From assembly GCF_030295405.1 (NCBI RefSeq), contig NZ_AP027080.1, forward strand, positions 2,891,001 to 2,955,000: DNA of 64,000 bases, written 5' to 3'. Each line of letters opens with the position of its first letter. The stretch's first letter is position 1. The DNA comes from Mesoterricola silvestris. Lineage in GTDB: Bacteria; Acidobacteriota; Holophagae; Holophagales; Holophagaceae. The position numbers were made by a program, and so were the translations under genes. The notes under the pieces were generated by a model. The model was given only the letters and a program-made list of their open reading frames with translations. It made no database searches and was not told the DNA's origin. This document shows positions 30,700-38,468 of this stretch, in pieces.

Positions 30700-30743
30700 C
30701 CAGGGCCGTCTAAGTAATAATTTATAAAGTCCCTGCGTCAAGG
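30700..30743 (-). promoter_or_regulatory. Promoter and leader element shared with the 9.5 kb lectin-like gene
   Basis: On the minus strand TTGACG (30736-30741) is followed after 16 bases by TATTAC (30714-30719). AGACGGCCCTGG lies just downstream. Blocks TTGACG, AGGGA, TAAATTATT and GGCCCTGG match those before the 9501 gene in order and nearly in spacing. Confidence 0.5.
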
Positions 30744-30815
30744 GCTCCCCGCCGGTTTCCCGGGTTGCCAGCGGGGCCAGGGCTTTCTATTCTTGGCCAT
30801 GGAGAACTTGGGTTT

Positions 30816-31739
30816 ATGTCTGTGGGGATGCGCCCTCTGCGGGTGATCGAGTTCTTCGCCGGAATGGGCGGCTGGCGGCGGGCCCTCGGCCGGGGCGCGG
30901 TCCTTGCGGCGGCCTACGATATCAGCCCTCCGGCCCTGGCCACCTACGCCCGCCTCTGGGGCGAGCGCCCCATCGCCCGGGAACTGGCCACCCTCCCGGC
31001 CGCGGAGCTCCTGCGGCACGGGGCGGACACCTGGGTGATGAGCCCCCCCTGCCAGCCCTTCTGCCGCATGGGCCACCGCAAGGACTTGGAGGACCCCCGG
31101 TCCCGGGCCTTCGTCCATCTCATGGACCTCCTGGCGGAGCACCCCCCGGAGCGCCTGGCCTTGGAATCCGTGGTGGGCTTCCTGGGGTCCGACGCCCACG
31201 CCCTGCTCGCCGCGCGGCTCCGGGAAGGCGGGTTCCAGGCCCGGGAATACACCCTGGACCCCATGCGCTTCGGCCTGCCCAACCTCCGGCCCCGGGTCTT
31301 CGTGGTGGCCTCCCGGCGGGGCCTCGCGGACCGGGCGGTCCCGGATCTGCCCCCGGCGCCCCTGCGGGGCTTCCTGGACTCCGTGGAGGACCCCGGCCTC
31401 TACCTGGGCGAGGCCCTGCGCCACCGGCCCGGCCTGGACCTGGTGACGGCGGACGCCACGCGCACCGCGTGCTTCATCGGCGGCTACGGCCGGCGCTTCG
31501 TGGGCAGCGGCTCCTTCCTGGAGACGGAGCGCGGCGTGCGGCGATTCTCCGTGGCGGAGACGGCGCGGCTGCTGGGATGGGATCCCGTGCCCGCATTCCC
31601 GGAGGAGGTGAACGCGGAGGGGCGCTACAAGCTGCTCGGCAATGGCCTGAGCATCCCGGTGGCGGCATGGGTGCTAGCCCAGGTTTCCGGCCCACCCCAG
31701 CTATCACTACCGAAGCCATCAGATAGTCATTCCAAATAA
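30816..31739 (+). CDS. DNMT2-like (tRNA) cytosine-5 methyltransferase
   Basis: A 307-residue C5-methyltransferase whose sequence follows eukaryotic DNMT2/TRDMT1 rather than restriction-type enzymes. The SAM motif is RVIEFFAGMGGW. The catalytic Cys79 sits in MSPPCQPFCRMGHRKDLEDPRS, matching the DNMT2 sequence around its catalytic Cys. LALESVVGF holds the catalytic Glu (ESV where ENV is usual), and PMRFGLPNLRPRVFVVA follows. The C-terminal end has ACFIGGYGRRFVGSGSFLET and GRYKLLGNGLSIPVAAWVL, matching the DNMT2 CFTKGYG and RYRLLGNSLN blocks. DNMT2 methylates C38 of certain tRNAs. No restriction gene is adjacent. ATG 30828 is an alternative start (MRPLRV) and aligns well with eukaryotic DNMT2 starts. 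Confidence 0.8.
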   Translation: MSVGMRPLRVIEFFAGMGGWRRALGRGAVLAAAYDISPPALATYARLWGERPIARELATLPAAELLRHGADTWVMSPPCQPFCRMGHRKDLEDPRSRAFVHLMDLLAEHPPERLALESVVGFLGSDAHALLAARLREGGFQAREYTLDPMRFGLPNLRPRVFVVASRRGLADRAVPDLPPAPLRGFLDSVEDPGLYLGEALRHRPGLDLVTADATRTACFIGGYGRRFVGSGSFLETERGVRRFSVAETARLLGWDPVPAFPEEVNAEGRYKLLGNGLSIPVAAWVLAQVSGPPQLSLPKPSDSHSK

Positions 31740-31786
31740 ACTACGGTCTGGCCCCATGGCCGGGAACGCCCTGAGTTCGACGGCTG

Positions 31787-31939
31787 ATCCCCTTCATCCC
31801 ATTCATCTGATTTCATCCCTGTTCCCGCAGGGCCAGAGCTGGGATGGGTCGGCGCATGCAGATCAACTGCGCGCCGCCCCATCTCATCGCTGGCCCTGCG
31901 GGAACAGGGATGAAATCGGATGAACAGGATAAAGGGGAT
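31787..31939. repeat. 153-bp near-perfect palindrome, family A copy 1
   Basis: The left arm beginning ATCCCCTTCATCCCATTC (31787) and the right arm ending at 31939 are complementary over about 50 bp with few mismatches. Pairing continues inward through a GATGGG/CGGCGC block. A second copy with the same GTTYCGCAGGGCC core lies at 49163-49317. This copy separates the convergent DNMT2-like and tcdA genes, so both transcripts could end in it. Confidence 0.85.
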
Positions 31940-31971
31940 GAACATGCCTTCAAGGTAGGCGGCACGTGGTT

Positions 31972-32697
31972 CTAGAGCAGCTTGGCGATCACTTCCTGGG
32001 CCACCCGCAACCCGAATAGGGCGGGCATGTACGAGATCGTCCCGATGGGCTGGCGCACCCGGCCCGTGCCGTGGTGCTCGCCCACGTCCGAGGCCTCGAA
32101 GGGCGTGGTGTTGCGCGCGGGCTCCACGGAGTAGACGCAGGGGATGCCCGAAACCACGCCGCGCCTGCGCAGGCGGAGCCGCACGACCCGGGCCAGGGGG
32201 CAGATGAGGGTTTCGGAGATGTCGCCCACCCGCACCTGGGAGGCGTCCACCCTGCCCCCGGCGCCCATGCTGGAGACCACGGGGATGCCCAGGCGGTGCA
32301 CGGCCTCCAGGAGCGTGACCTTGGAGTTCAAGGAATCGATGGCGTCCACCACCAGGTCGGGGCGCGGCTCCAGCAGCCCTTCCACGGTCCCGGGATCCAG
32401 GAATCCGGGACGGGCGTCCACCTCGCACTGGGGGTTGATGTCCAGGATGCGCTCCGCGGCCAGGTCCACCTTCCTGCGGCCGAGGGTGGAATGGAGGGCG
32501 AAGAGCTGGCGGTTGATGTTGGTGGCGTCCACCGCGCCGTAGTCCACCAGGCGGAAGTGCCCCACGCCGGCCCGGGCCAGGGCCTCCACGACGTACGAAC
32601 CCACGCCCCCCAGGCCGAACACGGCCACCCGCGCCCCCTGGAGGCGGGCCATGGGCTCGGGCCCCAGCAGCTGTTCGGTGCGGGCGAACCATCTCAT
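31972..32697 (-). CDS. tcdA: tRNA threonylcarbamoyladenosine dehydratase
   Basis: A 241-residue ThiF/E1-like enzyme that cyclises t6A37 to ct6A on tRNA in an ATP-dependent reaction. The nucleotide-binding motif is VFGLGGVGSYVVEALARAG, followed by LVDYGAVDATNINRQLFAL (the R-Q arginine contact) and VVDAIDSLNSKVTLL. SSMGAGGRVD is a hallmark of the TcdA/CsdL group, as is the later PIGTISYMPALFG. The ATG overlaps the tatD stop, with AGGAG nine bases upstream; ATG 32706 is possible. It is the last gene of the ahcY operon. The YgfZ/CsdE sulfur partner is not in the window. Confidence 0.9.
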   Translation of the reverse strand: MRWFARTEQLLGPEPMARLQGARVAVFGLGGVGSYVVEALARAGVGHFRLVDYGAVDATNINRQLFALHSTLGRRKVDLAAERILDINPQCEVDARPGFLDPGTVEGLLEPRPDLVVDAIDSLNSKVTLLEAVHRLGIPVVSSMGAGGRVDASQVRVGDISETLICPLARVVRLRLRRRGVVSGIPCVYSVEPARNTTPFEASDVGEHHGTGRVRQPIGTISYMPALFGLRVAQEVIAKLL

Positions 32698-33428
32698 GGC
32701 AACCATCTCCTGAAGAGGCGCGAGGCGTTCTCGAAGGCCGGCACCCGGCGCGGCGCGGCCGCCGCCACCCGCGCGAGGTGGGCGGGCTCGTTGGGGCCCT
32801 CCACGCCGCAAGGGGGCAGGTCCGGGGAATCGGTCTCGAAGAGGATGCGGTCCTCCCGCAGCGCCTCGAACGAGGCCCGGGCCCGGGTGGCCCCCGGGAA
32901 GGTCAGGGCGCGCCCGAAGGAGAGGTGCAGCCCCAGGGCCTGGAAGGAGAGGGCCACTTCGGGGGCGCCGGAAAAGGCGTGCACCAGGCCGCCGGCGGCG
33001 GGCAGGCCCGTTTCCTGGAGGATCTGCAGGAGGCGCCCCGCGGCCTTCACGCAGTGGAGGGAGACGGGGAGGTCCCGGCGGAGGGCGAGGTCCAGCTGGA
33101 CGCGCAGGGCGGCCTCCTGCGCCGCCCGGGGCGGCCTCCCATCGGAGAAGTCCAGGCCGCATTCGCCCGCGCCGGCGCCCGCGTCGAAGGCCGCCTCCAG
33201 GCGCGCCGCCCAGGTGGGGGAAGCGGAATCCACGTACCACGGATGCAGCCCGGCCATGGGGATGATTTCCGGGCGCCGCCCCAGTTCCAGCACGCGGTCC
33301 CAGTCCTCCTCCCGGGTCCCGCAGCACACCATGCGCGTCACGCCGGCCTCCGCGGCCCGGCGCAGCACCCCCTCCAGGACGGCGCCGAAGCGCGCGTCCT
33401 GGAGGTGGCAGTGGGCGTCGAACAGCAC
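32694..33428 (-). CDS. tatD: TatD-family metal-dependent deoxyribonuclease/hydrolase
   Basis: A 244-residue TIM-barrel hydrolase with the N-terminal metal motif DAHCHL, GLHPWYV, AGAGECGLDF, PVSLHCVKA and the distal FETDSPDLPP, all TatD signatures. Family members are metal-dependent nucleases acting on DNA 3' ends; some have other roles. The start is GTG 33428, which overlaps the TAG stop of ahcY (TAGTG), so translation is coupled. It is slightly shorter than E. coli TatD (260). The gene is embedded in ahcY-tatD-tcdA and ends by overlap with tcdA. Confidence 0.88.
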   Translation of the reverse strand: MLFDAHCHLQDARFGAVLEGVLRRAAEAGVTRMVCCGTREEDWDRVLELGRRPEIIPMAGLHPWYVDSASPTWAARLEAAFDAGAGAGECGLDFSDGRPPRAAQEAALRVQLDLALRRDLPVSLHCVKAAGRLLQILQETGLPAAGGLVHAFSGAPEVALSFQALGLHLSFGRALTFPGATRARASFEALREDRILFETDSPDLPPCGVEGPNEPAHLARVAAAAPRRVPAFENASRLFRRWLP

Positions 33429-34828
33429 TAGTACCGGTAGTGCTCGGGCTTGAAGGGCCCTTCCACCGGGACGTTGATGTACTTCGCCTGGGCGTCGCTG
33501 AGCCGGGTGAGCTGGGCGTTGAGCTTCCTCAGCTGGAGCCGGGCCACGTGCTCGTCGAGCTGCTTGGGCAGGGTGTAGACCCCCACGGCGTAGGCGCCCT
33601 TCTTCGTCCACAGCTCGATCTGCGCCAGGGTCTGGTTGGCGAAGCTGGAGCTCATCACGTACGAGGGATGCCCGGTGCCGCAGCCCAGGTTCACGAGTCG
33701 GCCCTTGGCCAGGAGGATGATGCGCTTGCCGTCGGGGAAGATGACGTGGTCCACCTGGGGCTTGATCTCCTCCCAGGCGTAGCCCTCCAGGGAGGCGATG
33801 TCGATCTCGCTGTCGAAGTGGCCGATGTTGCAGACGATGGCCTGGTCCTTCATGCTCGCCATGTGGGCGTGGCCGATGACGTGGTGGTTGCCGGTGGCGG
33901 TGACGAAGATGTCGGCCTTGTCCGCGGCGTAGTCCATGGTGACCACGCGGTAGCCCTCCATGGCGGCCTGCAGGGCGCAGATGGGATCGATCTCGGTGAC
34001 CCACACCTGGGCGCTGAGGGCTCGCATGGCCTGGGCGCAGCCCTTGCCCACGTCGCCGTAGCCGCAGATCACGGCGATCTTGCCGGCGATCATGACGTCG
34101 GTGGCGCGCTTGATGCCGTCCACCAGGGATTCGCGGCAGCCGTAGAGGTTGTCGAACTTGGACTTGGTGACGGAGTCATTGACGTTGATGGCGGGGAACT
34201 TCAGTTCGCCCTTCTCGGCCATCTGGTAGAGGCGGTGCACGCCGGTGGTGGTCTCCTCCGTGACCCCCTGGATGGCCGCGAGCTGCCGGGAATAGAAGCC
34301 GGGATCCGCGGCCAGGGTGCGGCGGATGGCCCCGAAGAGGGCCCGCTCCTCGTCGTTGCCGGGGTGGTCCAGGAGGGAGGCGTCCTTCTCGGCCCGGGCG
34401 CCCAGGTGCACCAGGAGGGTGGCGTCGCCGCCGTCGTCCAGGATCATGTTGGCCGCGCCCTCCTTGAAGGCGAAGATCCGGTGCGTGAAGTCCCAGTAGT
34501 CGTCCAGGCTCTCGCCCTTCAGGGCGAAGACCGGCGTGCCCCCGGCGGCGATGGCGGCGGCGGCGTGGTCCTGGGTGGAGAAGATGTTGCAGGAGGCCCA
34601 GCGCACCTCGGCCCCCAGGGCGATGAGGGTCTCGATGAGCACCGCGGTCTGGATGGTCATGTGCAGGGACCCGGCGATGCGCGCGCCCTTGAGGGGCCTG
34701 GCGCCCGCATACTCCTCGCGGATGGCCATGAGGCCGGGCATCTCGGTCTCGGCGATGGCGATCTCCCGGCGGCCCCAGGGGGCCAGGGACAGGTCGGCGA
34801 CCTGGAAATCGGTGGTGGTGGCGGTCAT
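33428..34828 (-). CDS. ahcY: S-adenosyl-L-homocysteine hydrolase
   Basis: A 466-residue cytoplasmic enzyme that splits S-adenosylhomocysteine into adenosine and homocysteine, keeping methyltransferases uninhibited. Signatures include [55 protein letters not shown] (catalytic Lys and Asp), the NAD motif [11 protein letters not shown], and the C-terminal KPEHYRY that closes over NAD of the neighbouring subunit. The start ATG 34828 has GGAG six bases upstream. It is preceded by an SAH riboswitch and a sigma70-type promoter, so SAH itself should switch expression on. It is first in an operon with tatD and tcdA. Confidence 0.97.
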   Translation of the reverse strand: MTATTTDFQVADLSLAPWGRREIAIAETEMPGLMAIREEYAGARPLKGARIAGSLHMTIQTAVLIETLIALGAEVRWASCNIFSTQDHAAAAIAAGGTPVFALKGESLDDYWDFTHRIFAFKEGAANMILDDGGDATLLVHLGARAEKDASLLDHPGNDEERALFGAIRRTLAADPGFYSRQLAAIQGVTEETTTGVHRLYQMAEKGELKFPAINVNDSVTKSKFDNLYGCRESLVDGIKRATDVMIAGKIAVICGYGDVGKGCAQAMRALSAQVWVTEIDPICALQAAMEGYRVVTMDYAADKADIFVTATGNHHVIGHAHMASMKDQAIVCNIGHFDSEIDIASLEGYAWEEIKPQVDHVIFPDGKRIILLAKGRLVNLGCGTGHPSYVMSSSFANQTLAQIELWTKKGAYAVGVYTLPKQLDEHVARLQLRKLNAQLTRLSDAQAKYINVPVEGPFKPEHYRY

Positions 34829-34907
34829 GGGGGACTCCAGGGCGGCTGCCGGGTGGCGACACCGGGCGGCGATCCCACGCCTACCCGCGAACCCGGCTGA
34901 GGTTTCA

Positions 34908-34977
34908 AGGTAAGCGCCGTTGGGAGCACAGGCTTCCGAGCCTGGGACATGGAGATGCCTTGCAGCGCCTCTCGGAA
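34908..34977 (-). ncRNA. S-adenosylhomocysteine riboswitch upstream of ahcY
   Basis: Read on the minus strand, the region runs TTCCGAGAGGCGCTGC, a variable stem, CCCAGGCTCGGAA, and then CCAACGGCGCTTACC. The CCGAG...CTCGG closing helix, the GCGCTGC segment and the downstream AACGGCGCT pairing back to GGCGC are the conserved parts of the SAH riboswitch, which binds SAH in preference to SAM. It lies 80 bases before the ahcY start and directly behind the -10 box, exactly where this riboswitch class is known. Recognition is by eye; a covariance search would confirm it. Confidence 0.88.
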
Positions 34978-34984
34978 GTACCCA

Positions 34985-35013
34985 ATGATACGTATTCTCA
35001 GGTATCCTGGCAA
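34985..35013 (-). promoter_or_regulatory. Promoter of the ahcY-tatD-tcdA operon
   Basis: On the minus strand TTGCCA (35008-35013) and TATCAT (34985-34990) are separated by 17 bases, a good sigma70 pair. The predicted start is near 34978, so the transcript would begin almost at the first riboswitch helix. The -35 lies only a few bases from the divergent amidohydrolase start. Confidence 0.7.
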
Positions 35014-35017
35014 TGTC

Positions 35018-36439
35018 ATGGATGACCCCCAGCCCGTCTTCGATACGCTGATCCGGAACGCCCTCGTGGTGGACGGAACGGGAAGCCCCGGCTTCTGGGG
35101 GGACGTGGGCCTCCTGGACGGAAGGATCCACGCCGTGGGGGACCTGGGCCCCGCCCGGGCCGCGGCGGTGCTGGAAGCGGACGGGAATGTCCTGGCCCCG
35201 GGCTTCATCGACACCCATACCCACGACGACCGCGCCGTGTTCCGGAGGGAGACCATCCTCCCCAAGCTGAGCCAGGGGGTCACCACGGTGGTGGTGGGCA
35301 ACTGCGGCATCAGCCTGGCCCCCCTGGCCCCCCGGGAGGATCCCCCCGCGCCCCTGGACCTCCTGGGCGCCGCCGGGGACTTCGCCTTCCCCACCTTCGC
35401 CGCCTACGCGCGGGCGCTCCAGGACGCCCCGCTCTCCACCAACGTGGCCGCCCTGGTGGGCCACGGCACCCTCCGGGTGCGCCACATGGAGGACCGGTCC
35501 GGCCCCGCGGATCCGCACCAGCTCAAGGCCATGGTCCGGGACGTGGAGGAGGCCATGGACGCCGGGGCCCGGGGCCTCAGCACGGGCCTGGCCTACCCCC
35601 CCAACATCGGCGCCGACACGGCCGAGGTGGTGGCCCTGGCCCGGGCCGCGGCGGAGCGCGGAGGACGCCTGGCCATGCACGTGCGCGACGAATTCGACGG
35701 CGTCGCCGGCGCCACCCGCGAAGCCTTCCGCTGCGCCCGGGAATCCGGGGCCTTCCTGGTGCTCAGCCACCAGAAGGTGGCCGGCAGGGCCAACCGCGGC
35801 CGCAGCGCCGAGCTCCTGCGCCTCTACGGGGAGGAGGGCGAAGGGGTCCCCTTCGCCATCGACGCCTACCCCTACACCGCCGGCTCCACGGTGCTGGACC
35901 CGGCCTTCGCGTCCCAGTCCACCAAGGTGCTGGTGGCGTGGTCCCGCCCCCATCCCAAGGCCGCGGGCCACACCCTGGCCCAGATCGCCAAGGGCTGGGG
36001 CTGCCCCGAAGCCCAGGCCCTGGAGCGCCTGAAGCCCGGCGGCGCCGTGTACTTCCACATGGAGGAGGCCGACGTGGAGCGCTTCCTGGCCTTCGACCGC
36101 TGCATGGTGGGCTCCGACGGCCTGCCCCACGACATCCACCCCCACCCCCGCCTGTGGGGCACCTTCGCGCGCTACCTCCACGTGTACGTGGCCCAGCGCC
36201 GGCTCCTCCCCCTGGAGGAGGCCGTGCGCCGCATGACGAGCCTCCCCGCCGGCGTCTTCGGCCTGGAGGCCCGCGGCCGCGTGCGCCCCGGATGCCACGC
36301 CGACCTGGTGCTCTTCGACCCCGCCCGCATCCGGGACCGGGCCACCTACGAGGACCCCGCCCAGCCCGCCGAAGGCATCCTGGAAGTCTTCGTGAACGGC
36401 GTCCCCCGCGAAGCCGGGGCCGCGGGGCGGTACCTCTAG
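35018..36439 (+). CDS. N-acyl-D-amino-acid deacylase family amidohydrolase
   Basis: A 473-residue amidohydrolase-superfamily protein resembling D-aminoacylases, which remove acyl groups from N-acyl-D-amino acids. The metal-binding start is [30 protein letters not shown] follows, a hallmark of this subfamily. Also seen are [24 protein letters not shown] and [15 protein letters not shown], with the essential Asp in SDG. The start ATG 35018 lacks a strong ribosome site. It is divergent from ahcY. D-aminoacylases salvage D-amino acids from peptidoglycan or other sources; dihydroorotase-like or dipeptidase activity cannot be ruled out. The gene ends 10 bases before a huge palindrome. Confidence 0.82.
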   Translation: MDDPQPVFDTLIRNALVVDGTGSPGFWGDVGLLDGRIHAVGDLGPARAAAVLEADGNVLAPGFIDTHTHDDRAVFRRETILPKLSQGVTTVVVGNCGISLAPLAPREDPPAPLDLLGAAGDFAFPTFAAYARALQDAPLSTNVAALVGHGTLRVRHMEDRSGPADPHQLKAMVRDVEEAMDAGARGLSTGLAYPPNIGADTAEVVALARAAAERGGRLAMHVRDEFDGVAGATREAFRCARESGAFLVLSHQKVAGRANRGRSAELLRLYGEEGEGVPFAIDAYPYTAGSTVLDPAFASQSTKVLVAWSRPHPKAAGHTLAQIAKGWGCPEAQALERLKPGGAVYFHMEEADVERFLAFDRCMVGSDGLPHDIHPHPRLWGTFARYLHVYVAQRRLLPLEEAVRRMTSLPAGVFGLEARGRVRPGCHADLVLFDPARIRDRATYEDPAQPAEGILEVFVNGVPREAGAAGRYL

Positions 36440-36448
36440 GAAGTCGCC

Positions 36449-36889
36449 CGTGTCCCGGACCTGCGTCAGGGATCCGCTGACGCAGGCAAGCTGCGTCAGC
36501 GAAAAGCTCACGACACGAGGGTGGGCGGGGGTGTTGGCACACTTCGGCTTCGCTTTGGGATGCGGCGCTGGTGGGGAGCTGGGCTCCCAAGATGGGCCTA
36601 TGGCCCGGCGACACGCTTCAAGTCTTCCGGGATGGGACGGGGTTCGCGCCGACGCTGATCGGTCTGCGTCGCTCACACATTAGCGTCGACGCGACCCGGT
36701 CGCCATTCCGTGGAACTTGAAGCGGATGGCTGGGGCATAGGCCCACCCGGGGAGCCCCCGTCTCCCCGAGGAGCCCAAGGCCCATCGAAGCCGGAGTGTG
36801 CCAACACCCACGATCCCCCCCGTCCCGTGAGCTTTTCGCTGACGCAGCTTGCCTGCGTCAGCGGATCCCTGACGCAGGTCCGGGACACG
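36449..36889. repeat. 441-bp palindrome with identical 64-bp terminal arms (family B copy 1)
   Basis: Bases 36449-36512 and 36826-36889 are exact reverse complements over 64 bp (starting CGTGTCCCGGACCTGCG). Between them the two halves remain largely complementary to the centre near 36669, for example GGTGTTGGCACACT, GGGCCTATG and CGCTTCAAGT blocks. The element can be seen as two inverted copies of a roughly 215-bp sequence. The outer arms also contain internal CTGACGCAGG/CTGCGTCAGC hairpins. It lies between the convergent amidohydrolase and yaaA genes and fills almost the whole 471-bp gap. No transposase is present. Confidence 0.92.
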
Positions 36890-36910
36890 CTCCATTCCCC
36901 GATCGCCCTC

Positions 36911-37645
36911 CTACCGGCAGAACACCAGCCTTTCCGCCGTGCTGGACGCGCCGTCGAAGGCGTAGCCTTCCAGATCGAACCCCTTGAGCGCCGCGGGTTC
37001 GTTGATCCTTCCGCGAATCGCGTACCGGCACATGAGCCCCCGGGCCCGCTTGGCGTGGAAGCTCACCACCTTTCCGCCGTCCAGGAACACGGGCGTGACC
37101 GTGCCCGCGGGAAGCTGGACGGCCTTTGAGAACTCCCCCGAGGCCAGGTTGACCAGGGGGCGCCCGCCCAGGGCCGCCTTCAGGGCCCGGGTGAGGGTTC
37201 CCGCCCAGTAGGCGTAGAGGTCCGGGCCCTTGGGGTTGGCCAGGCGCGCGCCCATTTCCAGGCGGTAGGGCTGGATGAGGTCCAGGGGGCGCAGGAGGCC
37301 GTAGAGGCCCGACAGGATCCGGAGGCGGTCCTGGGCGAAGGCCAGGTCCGCGGCGTCCAGGCTCCAGGCGTCCAGGCCGTTGTACGCCTCCCCGCTGTAG
37401 GCCAGGGCCGCCGGGCGGGCGTTCCCGGGGGTGAAGGGGGGCTTCCAGGCGCCATAGCGCCCCGCGGTCTGGACGGCCAGGTCCTCGGACATGGCCATGA
37501 CCTTTCCCAGGGCGCCCGGATCCAGCTTTTTCAGGATCCCGGCCAGGACCCGGGCCTGGGGCAGGTGGACCGGCTGAGAGGCTGTGGCCTGGGGGAGGGG
37601 CCGGGCGAAATCCATCTTCTTGGCGGAGGAGATCAAGAGAATCAC
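36911..37645 (-). CDS. yaaA: YaaA family (DUF328) protein
   Basis: A 244-residue protein of the YaaA family, known in E. coli to lower intracellular free iron and protect DNA under peroxide stress. Conserved parts seen are ILLISSAKKMDF at the N-terminus, MAMSEDLA, PAALAYSGEAYNGLDA, LRILSGLYGLLRPLDLIQPYRLEMG, NLASGEFSKAV and VVSFHAKRARGLMCRY. I choose GTG 37645, which has CGGAG five bases upstream and gives the family N-terminus. It is divergent from the PstS-like gene by 67 bases and ends near the 441-bp palindrome. Confidence 0.9.
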   Translation of the reverse strand: MILLISSAKKMDFARPLPQATASQPVHLPQARVLAGILKKLDPGALGKVMAMSEDLAVQTAGRYGAWKPPFTPGNARPAALAYSGEAYNGLDAWSLDAADLAFAQDRLRILSGLYGLLRPLDLIQPYRLEMGARLANPKGPDLYAYWAGTLTRALKAALGGRPLVNLASGEFSKAVQLPAGTVTPVFLDGGKVVSFHAKRARGLMCRYAIRGRINEPAALKGFDLEGYAFDGASSTAERLVFCR

Positions 37646-37712
37646 GAAGGCTCCGATAAGGAGGGAGGTGAAATGCAGCACCAACGTTTCCTCCAGCCTA
37701 TAAGGAGTTCCC

Positions 37713-38468
37713 ATGAACCGGGGCCGGATCTGCATCCTTGCGTTCGCTGCCGTCTGCCTGCGGGCCCAGGACCTCGTCCTGGCGGTGGGCATCACGCCCG
37801 CCCAGAACATCTTCAACCGCATCCGCGGCCCCTTCGAGAAGGCCACGGGCATCCATCTGGTGCTCAAGGACGCCCGCAGCCCGGAGGCCTGGCGGCTCCT
37901 GGACGAGGGCCAGGTGGAAGCCGCCTCGGGGGGCCTCACCTGGGAGGACTGGGTGGCCTCCCTCAAGGCCAAGGGCCTCCGGGTGCCGGGGGAGGAGGAG
38001 ATCACGCGCTTCCAGATCGGCGTGGACCAGATCCAGGTGGTCACCAGCCCGGACGTGCTGCTCCTGGAGCTGAGTGCGGAGGAGCTGCGGGGGCTCTTCA
38101 GCGGCAGGACGGCCAACTGGAAGGAGGTGGGCGGGGAGGACGCGCCCGTGGTCCTGCTCCTGGACCCCACCCAGGTGGCCACCAACGACACCTTCCGCGG
38201 CCAGATCCTGGGGGGCGCGCCCTTCGGCCCGGCCAAGTGGACCTTCCCCCCGGGCGTCACCCTGGTGCAGGCCGTGGCGGCCACGCCCCATTCCATCGGC
38301 TTCGCCCCCAAGGCCTCCCAGGAGAGCCTGAAGGTGAACAGCCCGGTGACGCCGGCGGTGACCCGCCCGGTCCTCCTGGTCATCAAGGGCAAACGGCCCA
38401 GCGCCAGCCTCCGGCGCCTCCTGGACTACCTGGAAAGCCCCGAGGGCAGGCGCCTCACGGTTCATTGA
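37713..38468 (+). CDS. PstS-like (PBP type 2) periplasmic binding protein
   Basis: A 251-residue secreted protein with signal peptide MNRGRICILAFAAVCLRAQ and a compact type 2 periplasmic binding fold, as in phosphate-binding PstS-like proteins. Features are VLAVGITPAQNIFNRI, the hinge part ELSAEELRGLFSGRTANWKEVGGED, which is a PstS signature, and VAATPHSIGFAPKA. The TSGG-type ligand loops are altered, so the ligand is uncertain. AAGGAG lies well placed before ATG 37713. No transporter genes follow; its 3' end overlaps trpA by 14 bases on the other strand. Confidence 0.75.
   Translation: MNRGRICILAFAAVCLRAQDLVLAVGITPAQNIFNRIRGPFEKATGIHLVLKDARSPEAWRLLDEGQVEAASGGLTWEDWVASLKAKGLRVPGEEEITRFQIGVDQIQVVTSPDVLLLELSAEELRGLFSGRTANWKEVGGEDAPVVLLLDPTQVATNDTFRGQILGGAPFGPAKWTFPPGVTLVQAVAATPHSIGFAPKASQESLKVNSPVTPAVTRPVLLVIKGKRPSASLRRLLDYLESPEGRRLTVH

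Noticed and set aside
30816..31739. Restriction-modification system
   Set aside because: No endonuclease or specificity gene is near, the protein lacks a long target-recognition domain, and its motifs fit DNMT2.
31787..31939. A CRISPR array or tandem repeats were considered for the TCATCC-rich arms
   Set aside because: The repeats are inverted, not direct with regular spacers, and no cas genes are in the window.
36450..36888. Two small reading frames, one per strand, that start with the same [15 protein letters not shown] peptide inside the 441-bp palindrome
   Set aside because: They are identical because the arms are inverted copies. There is no good ribosome site, and the sequence is repetitive DNA rather than a gene.
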